64,000 nucleotides of DNA, taken from NCBI RefSeq assembly GCF_002159555.1, contig NZ_NFIV01000004.1:124001-188000 (forward strand), given 5' to 3'. The stretch is from Muribaculum sp. An289. GTDB taxonomy: Bacteria > Bacteroidota > Bacteroidia > Bacteroidales > UBA932. The position numbers were made by a program, and so were the translations under genes. Within the stretch, counting starts at the first letter, position 1. Every line of letters starts with the position of its first letter. Below the pieces are notes generated by a model. The model ran no database searches. It was given only the letters and a program-made list of their open reading frames with translations, and was not told the DNA's origin. This document shows, piece by piece, positions 17,761 to 27,077 of the stretch.

Positions 17761-18840
17761 ATGAAAACGTCACTAATATTGAAATCGGCCCTTGTTTCGG
17801 CCGTAGCCGCACTGTCCTTCCATCTGTCCGCATCCGCCTGTACCGGGATTTCGTTCCGTGCAGCCGACGGGAGCGTAGTGCTGGCAAGGACGATAGAGTG
17901 GGGGGACAGCGAGCTTCCGAGCATGTATGTCATCGTTCCCCGTGGCATGGAATTCATATCATACACACCGACAGGGCAGAACGGAATGAAATTCAAGGTG
18001 AAATACGGTTATGCCGGTGTTTCCGTAGTCAAGGACGAGTTTGTCGCCGAGGGGCTTAACGAAGCCGGCCTTTCCGCCGGCCTGTTCTATTTTCCCGGTT
18101 ATGGGAAATATCCTGAATACAAGGAGGCTTATAACGGGCGTACGATTGCGGACTTGCAGTTTGTATCGTGGATGCTTTCGAGTTTCGCTACCGTGGATGA
18201 ACTTCTGAAAGAACTGGACAGGGTCCGCCTTGTCGCGATAGAAGGGACTTCTACAGTGCATTGGCGTGTGGGGGATGCTACCGGAAGGCAGATAGTTATC
18301 GAAATCGTGGACGGCAGGACGAATGTTTATGAAAACACGCTTGGAGTCCTGACCAATGCTCCCGGGTTCGAGTGGCAGGTCGTAAATCTGAACAATTATG
18401 TCAATCTTTATTCCGGCGGGGCGCAGCCGAAGACAGTGGACGGTGTCCTCATCCATCCTTTCGGAGCGGGCTCGGGGATGCTCGGGATTCCCGGGGACGT
18501 CACTCCCCCTTCGCGTTTCGTAAGGGCGTTTTTCTACAAAACTACGGCCCCGCAGCAGAAAACTGGACGGGATTGTGTCATGCAGTGCTTCCATATCCTG
18601 AATAATTTCGACCTTCCTGTCGGGGTGGAGCACGAGCCGGGCAAATCCCCGGACATACCGAGTGCTACCCAATGGACGGCGGCTTCCGACCTTACCGGCA
18701 AAAAGCTGTATTTCAGGACTATGTATAACAGCAGCATAAGATGCATCGACCTGTCGGCGATAGATTTTTCGACGGTGGAATATGTGTCGAGGCCTTTGGA
18801 TGAGGCAAAAGAGGAGCCTGTAGAGATGCTTCAGGTGTGA
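17761..18840 (+). CDS. Choloylglycine hydrolase family protein (bile salt hydrolase / penicillin V acylase type), exported
   Basis: A 26-residue signal peptide ends in SASA, and the next residue, Cys27, is the N-terminal nucleophile of this Ntn-hydrolase family. The family landmarks are present: Arg at mature position 17, LTNAP with the catalytic Asn, and GIPGDVTPPSRFVR with the catalytic Arg. The usual Asp20 (RNxDW) is Glu here (ARTIEWG). These enzymes cleave linear amides such as conjugated bile acids. With a gut host that role is plausible, but substrate cannot be read from sequence. It probably works in the periplasm. Confidence 0.85.
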   Translation: MKTSLILKSALVSAVAALSFHLSASACTGISFRAADGSVVLARTIEWGDSELPSMYVIVPRGMEFISYTPTGQNGMKFKVKYGYAGVSVVKDEFVAEGLNEAGLSAGLFYFPGYGKYPEYKEAYNGRTIADLQFVSWMLSSFATVDELLKELDRVRLVAIEGTSTVHWRVGDATGRQIVIEIVDGRTNVYENTLGVLTNAPGFEWQVVNLNNYVNLYSGGAQPKTVDGVLIHPFGAGSGMLGIPGDVTPPSRFVRAFFYKTTAPQQKTGRDCVMQCFHILNNFDLPVGVEHEPGKSPDIPSATQWTAASDLTGKKLYFRTMYNSSIRCIDLSAIDFSTVEYVSRPLDEAKEEPVEMLQV

Positions 18841-18891
18841 AAATTTGAGGAAAAAATTAAAGAACCGGCGCGAAACGTATTTTTTTTGACT

Positions 18892-18899
18892 TATATTTG
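18892..18899 (+). promoter_or_regulatory. -7 promoter element of the subtilase-PorV unit
   Basis: TATATTTG matches TAnnTTTG in the 126-bp gap between the choloylglycine hydrolase and subtilase genes. It implies a ~60-nt leader. No correctly spaced -33 TTTG is seen. Confidence 0.5.
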
Positions 18900-18966
18900 C
18901 AACTTGTGTGAATTGAAAATGCACAGTGGTTATTTTATTAATTAAATAGTTAGTCATATTGGTTAG

Positions 18967-21711
18967 ATGAAAAAAAGGTATTTTTTGATTGCCGGTTTGG
19001 CTGTCATGGCAATGGCCGGGTGCCAGGAGCCGATGCAGCGACCTGAGGATGACAGGCCGGTGTTCGATTCGCCGATGGGTGAAACCGTGAAAGGAAAGAT
19101 CAGAATCCTTTTGTCGGAAGAAATGAGGCAGGTATTCGAAGCCGCCACAGATGAAAAAGGGATGGTAAGGCTCGAATCCGTCAAGTCGGCGGAGACCATT
19201 CCGCAGGAACTGGAAGTCATTTCCGTGGAAAGGCTCTTCAGGGAAGACCCGCGTTTTGTTAAGCGTATCCACAAATCCGGACTTGACAGGTGGTATGAAA
19301 TCACATTCAATGAAGAAATTCCTCTTACTAAGGCTGCCGACTGCGTGTCAGGTATGGACGGAGTCGAATATGCCGAATATGTATATGTACCTAAGGTGGA
19401 GGCCGAGGAGGTTTATCCGTTTGCCATAGACTATCCTTTCAACGACCAAAGGGCTACCGAGCAGTGGCATTACCAGAACGACGGTTCGCTTGCCAATTCG
19501 ATAGCAGGCTCCGACATCAATCTGTATACGGCGTATGAAAAATACGGTGTTACCGGAAATCCGGACGTGATAGTCGCCATAGTCGACGGAGGTGTGGATT
19601 ACGATCACGAGGATCTGGCCCAGAATATGTGGATTAACGAGGCCGAGCTGAACGGCCTTCCTGGTGTCGATGATGACGGAAACGGTTTCGTAGATGACAT
19701 ATACGGCTACAATTTTTGCTCTCTCACTGGCGATATCATTGAACATGGGCATGGTACCCATGTGGGAGGAACCGTTGCCGCCGTTAATAATAACGGTGTA
19801 GGTGTAGCCGGTGTAGCCGGTGGAAACGGTTCGACTGATTCCGGAGTACGTCTCATGTCCTGCCAGATTTTCGAGCCAACGGACAATCCTGATAAGGACA
19901 AGAGCGGCAATTCGGCTGAAGCAATTTATTATGGAGCCAATAACGGGGCTGTCATAGCTCAGAACAGCTGGGGATACGATCCATTGAAAGGTGTGACTAC
20001 CACTCCGTATGCAATCCGTGCGGCAATCGATTATTTTATAAATTATGCCGGCATGGATGATGACGGCAACCAGATAGGTCCAATGGCCGGTGGAGTCGTG
20101 ATTTTCGCTGCCGGAAATGACAACTACCATGACGCGGCTCCGGGGAATTACGAACCGACAATCGCCGTAGCGGCTCTGAATGCCAGGTATGAAAGAGCCA
20201 GATATTCAAATTTCGGAAGTTGGGTTGACGTTTCAGCCCCTGGAGGAGAGGATATTACCGGAAATCTTATTCTCAGTACCCTCCCTGGAGGCAGTTATGG
20301 CTGGTTGCAGGGAACTTCCATGGCTTGCCCTCATGTATCGGGTATTGCCGCACTTGTAGTATCGGCCAAAGGAGGTCCGGGATTTACAAACAAAGATTTG
20401 GAAGAGATTCTTTTGAATTCCTGCGATCCTATAATTTATGAATATAACAAGGATGACCTGCAAGGGGATATGGAGGATGGTTATCAGTTAGGCCGCGGTC
20501 TGATCAATACGGCTTGGGCATTATCCGCCGTCCTCAGCGAGATTGCTCCGGGGAAACCGGAATTCGAAATTGCAGAACCGAAAAGCAATATAATGAGCCT
20601 TACTGTGGACGTGCCTTCCGACGAGGATGACGGGGAAGCCACATTCTTACAGGTATATTACAGTACCAGCGAGTTTTCGAGCGTGGATTATGACAATATT
20701 CCGTCAAATATTAATGCAATGGAATACGAGATAAGGGAACTTGCCAATGCAACCGAAGGGGATCCGAGCTCGAAAATCATCAATATCGGAAACCTTGACT
20801 TCGACCAGAAATACTATGTCGCCATATCTGCATCGGACAGGGCCGGAAATGTTTCCGAACTTTCATCTGTGAAGTCTGTTACCACAGGCCCTAATCATGC
20901 TCCGGAAATAAATATCCCGGAAGAGTATCGTGATTTTATCTTGAAATCTTACGCTTCCGCGGAGGTAGCGGTAAATATTACCGATCCTGACGGACATACA
21001 GTCACTGCCGAAGTCGTTTGCAGCAATGGCAGAAAACTGCAATCAGAACTCGTCGATGGGGTATTTATGGTTTATGTGAACGGTTGGGAGTTTGTGACAG
21101 GTGATTATTCGGTTGAAATTACGGCTAAAGACGAATACGGGATGGAGTCTACCGCTTCTTTCGCATTCTCTGTAAGGCCTAATTCATCTCCGTCGCTTAT
21201 TGAAGGCAATATACCGGGATTGAGTTTCAATGAAATCGGCGCAACTTCCGGTTTCGATGCAGCCGATTATATTACCGACACCGACGGCGATTCGCTTTCT
21301 TTTACATACGAACTGGATAAGGCGAACGTGGTTTCCGTAAGACAGACGGGAAGCAGTTTCGAACTGACATCGATTAATTACGGCAGTGCCGTATTGACTG
21401 TCATCGCTTCTGACGGAGTGGGAGACCCATTCAAGACGAAGGTGGATATATTGGTGCGCGACGCTTCGGAGATAGTGGACGTATATCCTAATCCTGTATA
21501 CGACAAACTCAATATCAGACCTGGGGATGCTGGAAAATACAAGATAGTGGTTTCCAATACATCCGGAGGCGTATTGTTTAACGATACAGTAGATGCTTCT
21601 CCTTTCGCTCCTCTGACTCTGGATATGAGAGACCGTCCTATGGGTGTATACAACATTTCCGTGACAGCTGAAGACGGTACCGTGTTTAAGACCAATGTAG
21701 TCAAGTATTAA
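18967..21711 (+). CDS. S8 (subtilisin) serine protease lipoprotein with type IX sorting domain
   Basis: The N-terminus is a lipoprotein signal with Cys19 in MAMAGC. A ~150-residue propeptide region follows, then the S8 domain with triad Asp207 (VAIVDGG), His262 (GHGTHVGG) and Ser451 (GTSMACPHVSG), and oxyanion Asn384 (AAGNDN). Fibronectin/cadherin-like beta modules occupy about 530-835. Residues 837-914 (VDVYPNPVYDKLNI ... GVYNISV) match the type A C-terminal sorting domain of type IX secretion. Combining a lipobox with this domain is unusual. The next gene is a PorV/PorQ-family barrel. Confidence 0.9.
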   Translation: MKKRYFLIAGLAVMAMAGCQEPMQRPEDDRPVFDSPMGETVKGKIRILLSEEMRQVFEAATDEKGMVRLESVKSAETIPQELEVISVERLFREDPRFVKRIHKSGLDRWYEITFNEEIPLTKAADCVSGMDGVEYAEYVYVPKVEAEEVYPFAIDYPFNDQRATEQWHYQNDGSLANSIAGSDINLYTAYEKYGVTGNPDVIVAIVDGGVDYDHEDLAQNMWINEAELNGLPGVDDDGNGFVDDIYGYNFCSLTGDIIEHGHGTHVGGTVAAVNNNGVGVAGVAGGNGSTDSGVRLMSCQIFEPTDNPDKDKSGNSAEAIYYGANNGAVIAQNSWGYDPLKGVTTTPYAIRAAIDYFINYAGMDDDGNQIGPMAGGVVIFAAGNDNYHDAAPGNYEPTIAVAALNARYERARYSNFGSWVDVSAPGGEDITGNLILSTLPGGSYGWLQGTSMACPHVSGIAALVVSAKGGPGFTNKDLEEILLNSCDPIIYEYNKDDLQGDMEDGYQLGRGLINTAWALSAVLSEIAPGKPEFEIAEPKSNIMSLTVDVPSDEDDGEATFLQVYYSTSEFSSVDYDNIPSNINAMEYEIRELANATEGDPSSKIINIGNLDFDQKYYVAISASDRAGNVSELSSVKSVTTGPNHAPEINIPEEYRDFILKSYASAEVAVNITDPDGHTVTAEVVCSNGRKLQSELVDGVFMVYVNGWEFVTGDYSVEITAKDEYGMESTASFAFSVRPNSSPSLIEGNIPGLSFNEIGATSGFDAADYITDTDGDSLSFTYELDKANVVSVRQTGSSFELTSINYGSAVLTVIASDGVGDPFKTKVDILVRDASEIVDVYPNPVYDKLNIRPGDAGKYKIVVSNTSGGVLFNDTVDASPFAPLTLDMRDRPMGVYNISVTAEDGTVFKTNVVKY

Positions 21712-21731
21712 TTGATTGAAAAATATTGAAT

Positions 21732-22676
21732 ATGAAAAAGATACTTGTGTTAATCGCGGCTTTGTCCATGGCCGTTGATATGTTCGGACAGGGTGTTACG
21801 GACGTTACTACCGATGTCAGGACGGCCGGTATGGCCGATGCGTACACGGCAATGTACGGCAAAGGTTTCAGCATTTATACGAACTCGGCTGCGGCAGCGC
21901 TTTCGGATGATGATTTCGCCGTATCTGCAAGCTATGGCATGTGGCAGCCGAAATTGGCAAATATGACAAATTTTGCTGTCGGCGCCTTCTATAAGTTCTC
22001 CGACAGGTATACCGTAGGCTTGGGATTCAGAGGACTGATGCAGCCTTTAGGAAACTATATGGATGAAAACGGCATTATGGTTTCACAGGGTGCGACTTCC
22101 ACGAAGATGAGTGTAGAAGCATCTTTCGGCATGCATATAATCAAAGGGTTTGCAGCTGCCGTAAACTTCCATTTCTTCTATGACATGCTTATGCAGGATT
22201 CGAACGGAATGGGATTCGGAGTCGATGTGGACCTCATGTACAGCCACGAATATTTCAATGTTGCCCTTTCGGCAAAGAATCTCGGTCCGGATATGAGTTA
22301 TGGTACTGGGATAACCCAGCCTCTGCCGATGGAGTTCCGTCTCGGATATTCCGGCGACTACGAGGTCGTGGATGATATTCTGGACATAACCCCAGCCGTG
22401 GATGCAAACTGTGTGATGATATCCAACCAGGGTTCTGCCATTACCCCGGTCATTACGGCTGGAGTAGGTGCTGAATTCGAATTCATAGACATGGTTTCCA
22501 TAAGGGGCGGATACCGTTATTCTGCTAAGGAGGCCTTTATGCCGTCATATGCTACCGTAGGTCTCGGAGTCGAGTTCTTCGGAATAGGCATAGATGCGGC
22601 ATATTATATAGGTACTGGTCTGGCAGGTGACGTATTGACCAATTCGTTCAAAGTAGGATTGAGCTATAAGTTCTGA
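21732..22676 (+). CDS. PorV/PorQ-family outer-membrane beta-barrel
   Basis: After a signal peptide (MKKILVLIAALSMAVDMFGQG) the 314-residue protein begins with 'DVRTAGMADAYTAMYG', the conserved start of the PorV/PorQ (UPF0164, FadL-like) family. Alternating strands continue to a terminal aromatic residue (VGLSYKF), as in outer-membrane barrels. PorV proteins bind sorting domains of type IX cargo and shuttle them. It lies 20 bp after a gene with such a domain, so the two likely cooperate. Start ATG 21732 is chosen over a TTG 6 bp upstream. Confidence 0.85.
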   Translation: MKKILVLIAALSMAVDMFGQGVTDVTTDVRTAGMADAYTAMYGKGFSIYTNSAAAALSDDDFAVSASYGMWQPKLANMTNFAVGAFYKFSDRYTVGLGFRGLMQPLGNYMDENGIMVSQGATSTKMSVEASFGMHIIKGFAAAVNFHFFYDMLMQDSNGMGFGVDVDLMYSHEYFNVALSAKNLGPDMSYGTGITQPLPMEFRLGYSGDYEVVDDILDITPAVDANCVMISNQGSAITPVITAGVGAEFEFIDMVSIRGGYRYSAKEAFMPSYATVGLGVEFFGIGIDAAYYIGTGLAGDVLTNSFKVGLSYKF

Positions 22677-22693
22677 CAATTATCCGGTTATAG

Positions 22694-22732
22694 GGAGGCT
22701 GCGGGGGTGTTCTTGCAGCCTCCTCTGTTTTT
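22694..22732 (+). terminator. Intrinsic terminator after the PorV-like gene
   Basis: GGAGGCTGC (22694-22702) pairs perfectly with GCAGCCTCC (22715-22723) across a 12-nt loop, then TCTGTTTTT follows. Confidence 0.88.
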
Positions 22733-22766
22733 ATATGCCGCTGATTTTGATAGAAAAATTACAAAT

Positions 22767-23789
22767 ATGAGAAGTTTCGGTTCCGATAACAATGCTTCCG
22801 TACATCCCAAGATAATGGAAGCCCTGACTGACGCCAACCGCGACCAGGCCCCAGGATACGGTGACGATGAGTGGACACAGAGGGCCAGCGAATCGGTAAG
22901 GTCGTTGTTCGATGGCGAAGTCCTGCCTTTGTTCGTATATAACGGGACGGGCAGCAACATGGTGGCCCTACAGCTGATGACACGGTCCTACAATTCGATT
23001 CTGTGTGCCGAGACGGCGCATATTGCCGTGGACGAATGCAATGCGCCGGGAAAATTCACTGGTTGCATGCTCCGTCCGGTCGATACCCGGGATGGAAAAC
23101 TTACGCCTGAATTGCTGCGGCCGTATCTTACCGGCTTCGGTTTCGAGCATCATTCACAGCCGGGCGCCCTGTATGTTTCCCAATGTACGGAACTCGGTAC
23201 GGTCTATACTCCCGATGAACTTAAGGCTCTTGTGGATTTCGTACACGGCTACGGCCTCAAGGTGCATCTCGACGGGGCGAGGATTGCCAATGCGGCGGCA
23301 TCGCTCGGTGTTTCAATAAAGGAAATCTCACAGGACTGCGGCGTGGATACGATGACTTTGGGAGGTACGAAGAACGGACTTATGTTCGGTGAATGCGTAG
23401 TGGTTTTCGACAGGTCCCTTTTCGATGCCGCAAAATACGTGAGGAAGCAGAGCGGCCAGCTTGCGAGCAAGATGCGCTACATCTCGGCCCAGTTCTCGGC
23501 CTATCTCGAAGACGGACTTTGGCTGGAATGCGCGGCCCATGCCAACAGGATGGCGGGAATACTGTACAGGCGGCTGTCCGCCATTCCGGGCATTGTCTTT
23601 ACCCAGAAAGTCCAGAGCAACCAGCTTTTCCTTACTATGCCGAAAAAGGTGTCCGAAAAACTGTCGGAGGATTATTTTTTCTATTTTTGGAACGAAGCTG
23701 CCGGGGAGGTGCGTTTCGTGACCTCTTTCGATACTGTGGAAAAAGACATAGACAATCTTGTTGCGGCAGTGGAAACCGCGATGAAATAA
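22767..23789 (+). CDS. ltaE: Threonine aldolase family PLP enzyme
   Basis: This fold-type I PLP enzyme has Lys202 in GGTKNGLMFGE as the Schiff-base lysine, Asp169 in HLDGARI and His85 in the AHIA segment. Such enzymes split L-threonine or allo-threonine to glycine and acetaldehyde in the cytosol. ATG 22767 gives MRSFGSDNNASVHP, the usual start, and 340 residues. A longer frame from 22707 would lie inside the preceding terminator. It is a single-gene unit. Confidence 0.9.
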   Translation: MRSFGSDNNASVHPKIMEALTDANRDQAPGYGDDEWTQRASESVRSLFDGEVLPLFVYNGTGSNMVALQLMTRSYNSILCAETAHIAVDECNAPGKFTGCMLRPVDTRDGKLTPELLRPYLTGFGFEHHSQPGALYVSQCTELGTVYTPDELKALVDFVHGYGLKVHLDGARIANAAASLGVSIKEISQDCGVDTMTLGGTKNGLMFGECVVVFDRSLFDAAKYVRKQSGQLASKMRYISAQFSAYLEDGLWLECAAHANRMAGILYRRLSAIPGIVFTQKVQSNQLFLTMPKKVSEKLSEDYFFYFWNEAAGEVRFVTSFDTVEKDIDNLVAAVETAMK

Positions 23790-23793
23790 ATTG

Positions 23794-23801
23794 TAACTTT
23801 G
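23794..23801 (+). promoter_or_regulatory. -7 promoter element of the thiD unit
   Basis: TAACTTTG matches TAnnTTTG directly after the threonine aldolase stop, giving a ~40-nt leader before thiD. Confidence 0.55.
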
Positions 23802-23847
23802 CGGGCTTTTGTTTTTGGATATTTAAATCGATATAAATCGTTTTGTC

Positions 23848-24711
23848 ATGAGTATAGACAGGATAGCCGGTTCGGATATAATGGGCGATAACGTGAAAAG
23901 GGAAAAGACGTATCCCAAGGTTTTGGTAATTGCCGGTAGCGAGCCTCTCGGAAGTGCGGGGGTGCAGGCTGATATCAAGTCCATAACCTGTTGCGGCGCA
24001 TACGCGGCAGGAAGCATAACCTGCATCGTGAATGAGGATACGACGGCCGTAAAGGATATATATCCCCTTCCTGTGGAACTCGTGATAGGCCAGGCGGATT
24101 CCTTCCTTTCCGACGTGGGGGCCTGTTCAATAAAAATAGGCATGCTGTTTACCGAGGAGCTGATAGCGGGAGTCGCCGGACTTTTGAAAAAATATCCGGG
24201 CATACCGGCCGTAGTGGACCCGGTAATGGTAAACGCCACAGGCCAGAGATTGGTAGAGCTGTCCGCAATAGAGGCATACAGGAATGAACTTTTCCCGTTG
24301 GCTACAGTCATTACGCCCAACGCCCGTGAAGCCTCCCTGTTGCTCGGACATGAAATCACGCTGGACAGTGCCGAAAAGGACATGGAGGCCCTCTGCGCCT
24401 TCGGCTGTTCGGCCATAGTGAAGTCGGTACGTCCTTGCGGCAGGCAGATAGACCTGTTCATGAAGGCCGGTTCGGAAGGTTATGAAATCATTGAAAAGGA
24501 GATGATACGCACCCCTAACGTAAATGGTACGGGCTGCACTTTCTCTTCATCTATTGCTGCGTATCTTGCCCGGGGCTTTACCTTGGAATCGGCAGTACAT
24601 AAGGCAGAGGAATATATCGACGGGGCGATAAGGGCCGGTTCGGAATACCTTTTCGGGAAAGGTTTCGGCCCGGTATGCCACAATTACAGGTTTAATACGG
24701 AAGCAAAATGA
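23848..24711 (+). CDS. thiD: Hydroxymethylpyrimidine/phosphomethylpyrimidine kinase
   Basis: ThiD phosphorylates HMP twice for thiamine synthesis. The ribokinase-fold landmarks are the N-terminal 'IAGSEPLGSAGVQADIK' loop, 'DPVMVNATGQRLVE', and the anion-hole motif NGTGCTFSSSIAAYLA. The first loop departs from the common SDSGGGAGIQAD, so substrate could differ slightly. ATG 23848 or 23881 may be used. Its stop overlaps the next MFS gene by 4 bp. No other thi genes are in the window. Confidence 0.87.
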   Translation: MSIDRIAGSDIMGDNVKREKTYPKVLVIAGSEPLGSAGVQADIKSITCCGAYAAGSITCIVNEDTTAVKDIYPLPVELVIGQADSFLSDVGACSIKIGMLFTEELIAGVAGLLKKYPGIPAVVDPVMVNATGQRLVELSAIEAYRNELFPLATVITPNAREASLLLGHEITLDSAEKDMEALCAFGCSAIVKSVRPCGRQIDLFMKAGSEGYEIIEKEMIRTPNVNGTGCTFSSSIAAYLARGFTLESAVHKAEEYIDGAIRAGSEYLFGKGFGPVCHNYRFNTEAK

Positions 24712-25904
24712 AAGACCGCTTAGTCACTCCGAGTTATTGCTTCATCCTTGCAGCCAATTTCCTGCTCTATTTCGGCTTCTACATACTGATGCCTGTGCTG
24801 CCTTTCTATCTGACAGAGGTCTTCGGTTTGGGAAAAGGTTCCATAGGGACGATTCTTGCGTGCTATACCGTCGCGGCCCTTTTGGTACGTCCGTTTTCCG
24901 GTTATCTTCTTGACGCCTTTGCCCGTAAACCACTGTATCTTCTTGCCTTTACGGTCTTTACCTCGGTCTTCGGGCTGTATCTGCTTGCAGGTTCGGTGCT
25001 TTTGTTCGTCGCCCTGAGGATAATCCACGGCCTTTCCTTCGGTATGGTGACGGTGGCCGGAAATACCATTGTGATAGACATAATGCCGTCTTCGAGAAGG
25101 GGAGAGGGCATAGGATATTACGGACTGGCAAACAACATTGCGATGTCCCTCGGCCCTATGACAGGGCTCTTCCTCCACGACTATTATTCGTTTACAGTCA
25201 TTTTCCTCAGCGCCCTCGGCTGTTGTCTGGCCGGGCTCGTTATGGCCTCTTTGGTGAAGACCCCGGTAAAACCGCGCATAGAACGGGACAGCCCCATATC
25301 CCTTGACAGGTTCATCCTTCTCAAAGGCATCCCTGTCGGAATAGACTTGCTGCTGATATCCATCCCCTACGGGATTACTACGACTTACGTGGCCATGTAT
25401 GCCAAAAGCATAGGCGTGGTATCCGGAACAGGGCTTTTCTTTACTTTCATGGCCCTCGGCATGGCCGTTTCGAGGATGTTTTCCGGAAGGCAGGTGGACC
25501 ATGGAAAAATAACGCAGGTGATTATGGCCGGTATCGGGATTGTAATTTTCTGTTATATAGGCCTTTTCGTCTGTGAACCCCTCTTTGCCGTCTCCGAAGC
25601 ACTTGTAAAGATTATCCTTTATGGTTCGGCACTTGCCCTCGGAGTGGGCTCCGGCATGATGTTTCCTGCTTTCAATACCATGTTCGTGAATCTGGGCCGC
25701 AACGACCAGCGCGGCACGGCGACCTCCACGTACCTTACTTCATGGGACGTAGGCATCGGAATCGGTCTGGTGACAGGTGGCGTGATAGGAGGGGCCTATT
25801 CGTTTTCATACGCCTATCTGATAGGCGCAGTGCTTTGCATCGTGTCGCTGATAGTATTCAAATTCAGGATAATACCTCATTTTCAGAAAAACAGATTAAG
25901 ATAA
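24708..25904 (+). CDS. Major facilitator superfamily transporter
   Basis: About twelve hydrophobic helices in 398 residues, a motif A-like 'GYLLDAFARKPLYLL' after helix 2, and 'IVIDIMPSSRRGEGIGYYGLANN' between helices 4 and 5 place it among 12-helix MFS efflux-type transporters. The 4-bp overlap with thiD suggests co-translation and a possible link to thiamine-precursor traffic. The sequence itself does not show the substrate. The PAS gene follows 5 bp downstream. Confidence 0.88.
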   Translation: MKDRLVTPSYCFILAANFLLYFGFYILMPVLPFYLTEVFGLGKGSIGTILACYTVAALLVRPFSGYLLDAFARKPLYLLAFTVFTSVFGLYLLAGSVLLFVALRIIHGLSFGMVTVAGNTIVIDIMPSSRRGEGIGYYGLANNIAMSLGPMTGLFLHDYYSFTVIFLSALGCCLAGLVMASLVKTPVKPRIERDSPISLDRFILLKGIPVGIDLLLISIPYGITTTYVAMYAKSIGVVSGTGLFFTFMALGMAVSRMFSGRQVDHGKITQVIMAGIGIVIFCYIGLFVCEPLFAVSEALVKIILYGSALALGVGSGMMFPAFNTMFVNLGRNDQRGTATSTYLTSWDVGIGIGLVTGGVIGGAYSFSYAYLIGAVLCIVSLIVFKFRIIPHFQKNRLR

Positions 25905-25909
25905 TTGTT

Positions 25910-26242
25910 ATGGATTACAGATGGTATGAAGAAATGAATTGCGCCGTTACCGTGTGCGATTCCGAAGGAAAGATAATTTTCATGAATAAAAAATCGAGAG
26001 ATACCTTCGCAGAAGGTACCGACAGGCTTATCGGAAGCAACCTGCGGGGCTGCCACTCGGAGCGTTCCTGGGCCATAATCCGGAAACTTCTTGAAACAGG
26101 GGGGACGAATGCCTACACCATACACAAGAAGGGCGTAAGGAAAATGATTTACCAGACGGCCTGGTTCGAAAACGGCCGGGTCATGGGCCTTGTGGAAATA
26201 TCCATGGTCATTCCTGAGGAAATGCCTCATTACGAGAGGTGA
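25910..26242 (+). CDS. Small PAS-domain protein
   Basis: The ATG at 25910 gives 110 residues that are almost exactly one PAS fold: 'AVTVCDSEGKIIFMNKKSRDTF' core strands and helix, then 'IGSNLRGCHSERSWAII' and terminal strands 'KMIYQTAWFENGRVMGLVEIS'. No output domain is present, so it may be a sensor subunit acting on a partner. It follows the MFS gene by 5 bp. Its 3' end overlaps the convergent AraC-type gene by 35 bp. Its ligand is unknown. Confidence 0.78.
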   Translation: MDYRWYEEMNCAVTVCDSEGKIIFMNKKSRDTFAEGTDRLIGSNLRGCHSERSWAIIRKLLETGGTNAYTIHKKGVRKMIYQTAWFENGRVMGLVEISMVIPEEMPHYER

Positions 26243-27077
26243 TTTCCGTGGATTTTATGAATTCTTTCGGGGTCTTTCCTGTATGTTTCCGGAAAAATGT
26301 CCCGAAATGCGACGGGGTGGAGAATGACAGTTCGTATGCTATCTGGTATATTGTCATTTTTCCACTCCGGAGCATTTTCTTGGCTTCGAGCAGGGTGTAT
26401 TCTTCTATCCATCTTGTAGCGGTGCGTCCGGTTTCCTTTGCGACAAGGAATGAAAGGTATTTCGGGGTAATGCCCAGTTTTTGTGCGTAGAACGATATTT
26501 TCCTGTTGGTCTTGAAATTGCTTTCAACGTCGGCGAAGAACCTGTTCGTAAGGTAGCGGTTTTTGGAGCCGGCCTTCTTCTCTTCCCTGTTCAGGAAAAT
26601 GTTGCAGGCTTCGTAAAACAGGATATTCAGATAGTTCTGCATTATCTGGATTTTGTACGTGTTTTCATCCTCCGACTGGAAACTTTTCAGGTAATGGCCG
26701 ATGAACCTGCACATTATGTATTTTTCATCGGGGATTTTGTAGCAAGGCTCTTCATCGTAGATGCGTTTCAGCGAATATACGTGCTTCAGTTCCTCTATCG
26801 GGAGCGAATCCACGTGTATATAATAAATGTCTCCTCTGAAATTCTTCGAGGACGAATTCATGCTTATTGTTTTTTCCGGGCCGGCGACGAGGAAGATTTT
26901 TTCATAAATGTTGTAAATCTTAGAGTCCATCTCTATTTCGGCTTCTCCGTTGGTACAGATTATGATGCAGACCCTGTCCGTCCCGATTTTGTACTGTATG
27001 CCGTTTCCCGGGTAGATTCTGGCTGATGGAATACTGCCTATTGTAGGTACTTTGTCCGTGATTATTTTCGTAATCAT
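26208..27077 (-). CDS. AraC-family transcriptional regulator
   Basis: The last ~100 residues hold the two helix-turn-helix motifs of the AraC family (KISFYAQKLGITPKYLSFLV and MTIYQIAYELSFSTPSHFGTFF-type recognition helices, followed by GKTPKEF). The N-terminal ~180 residues look like a cupin-like sensor with strands 'CIIICTNGEAEIEM'. The target is not known; candidates are the convergent thiD-MFS-PAS unit or the divergent lipoprotein gene at 27203. The 3' end overlaps the PAS gene. Confidence 0.88.
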   Translation of the reverse strand: MITKIITDKVPTIGSIPSARIYPGNGIQYKIGTDRVCIIICTNGEAEIEMDSKIYNIYEKIFLVAGPEKTISMNSSSKNFRGDIYYIHVDSLPIEELKHVYSLKRIYDEEPCYKIPDEKYIMCRFIGHYLKSFQSEDENTYKIQIMQNYLNILFYEACNIFLNREEKKAGSKNRYLTNRFFADVESNFKTNRKISFYAQKLGITPKYLSFLVAKETGRTATRWIEEYTLLEAKKMLRSGKMTIYQIAYELSFSTPSHFGTFFRKHTGKTPKEFIKSTEITSRNEAFPQE

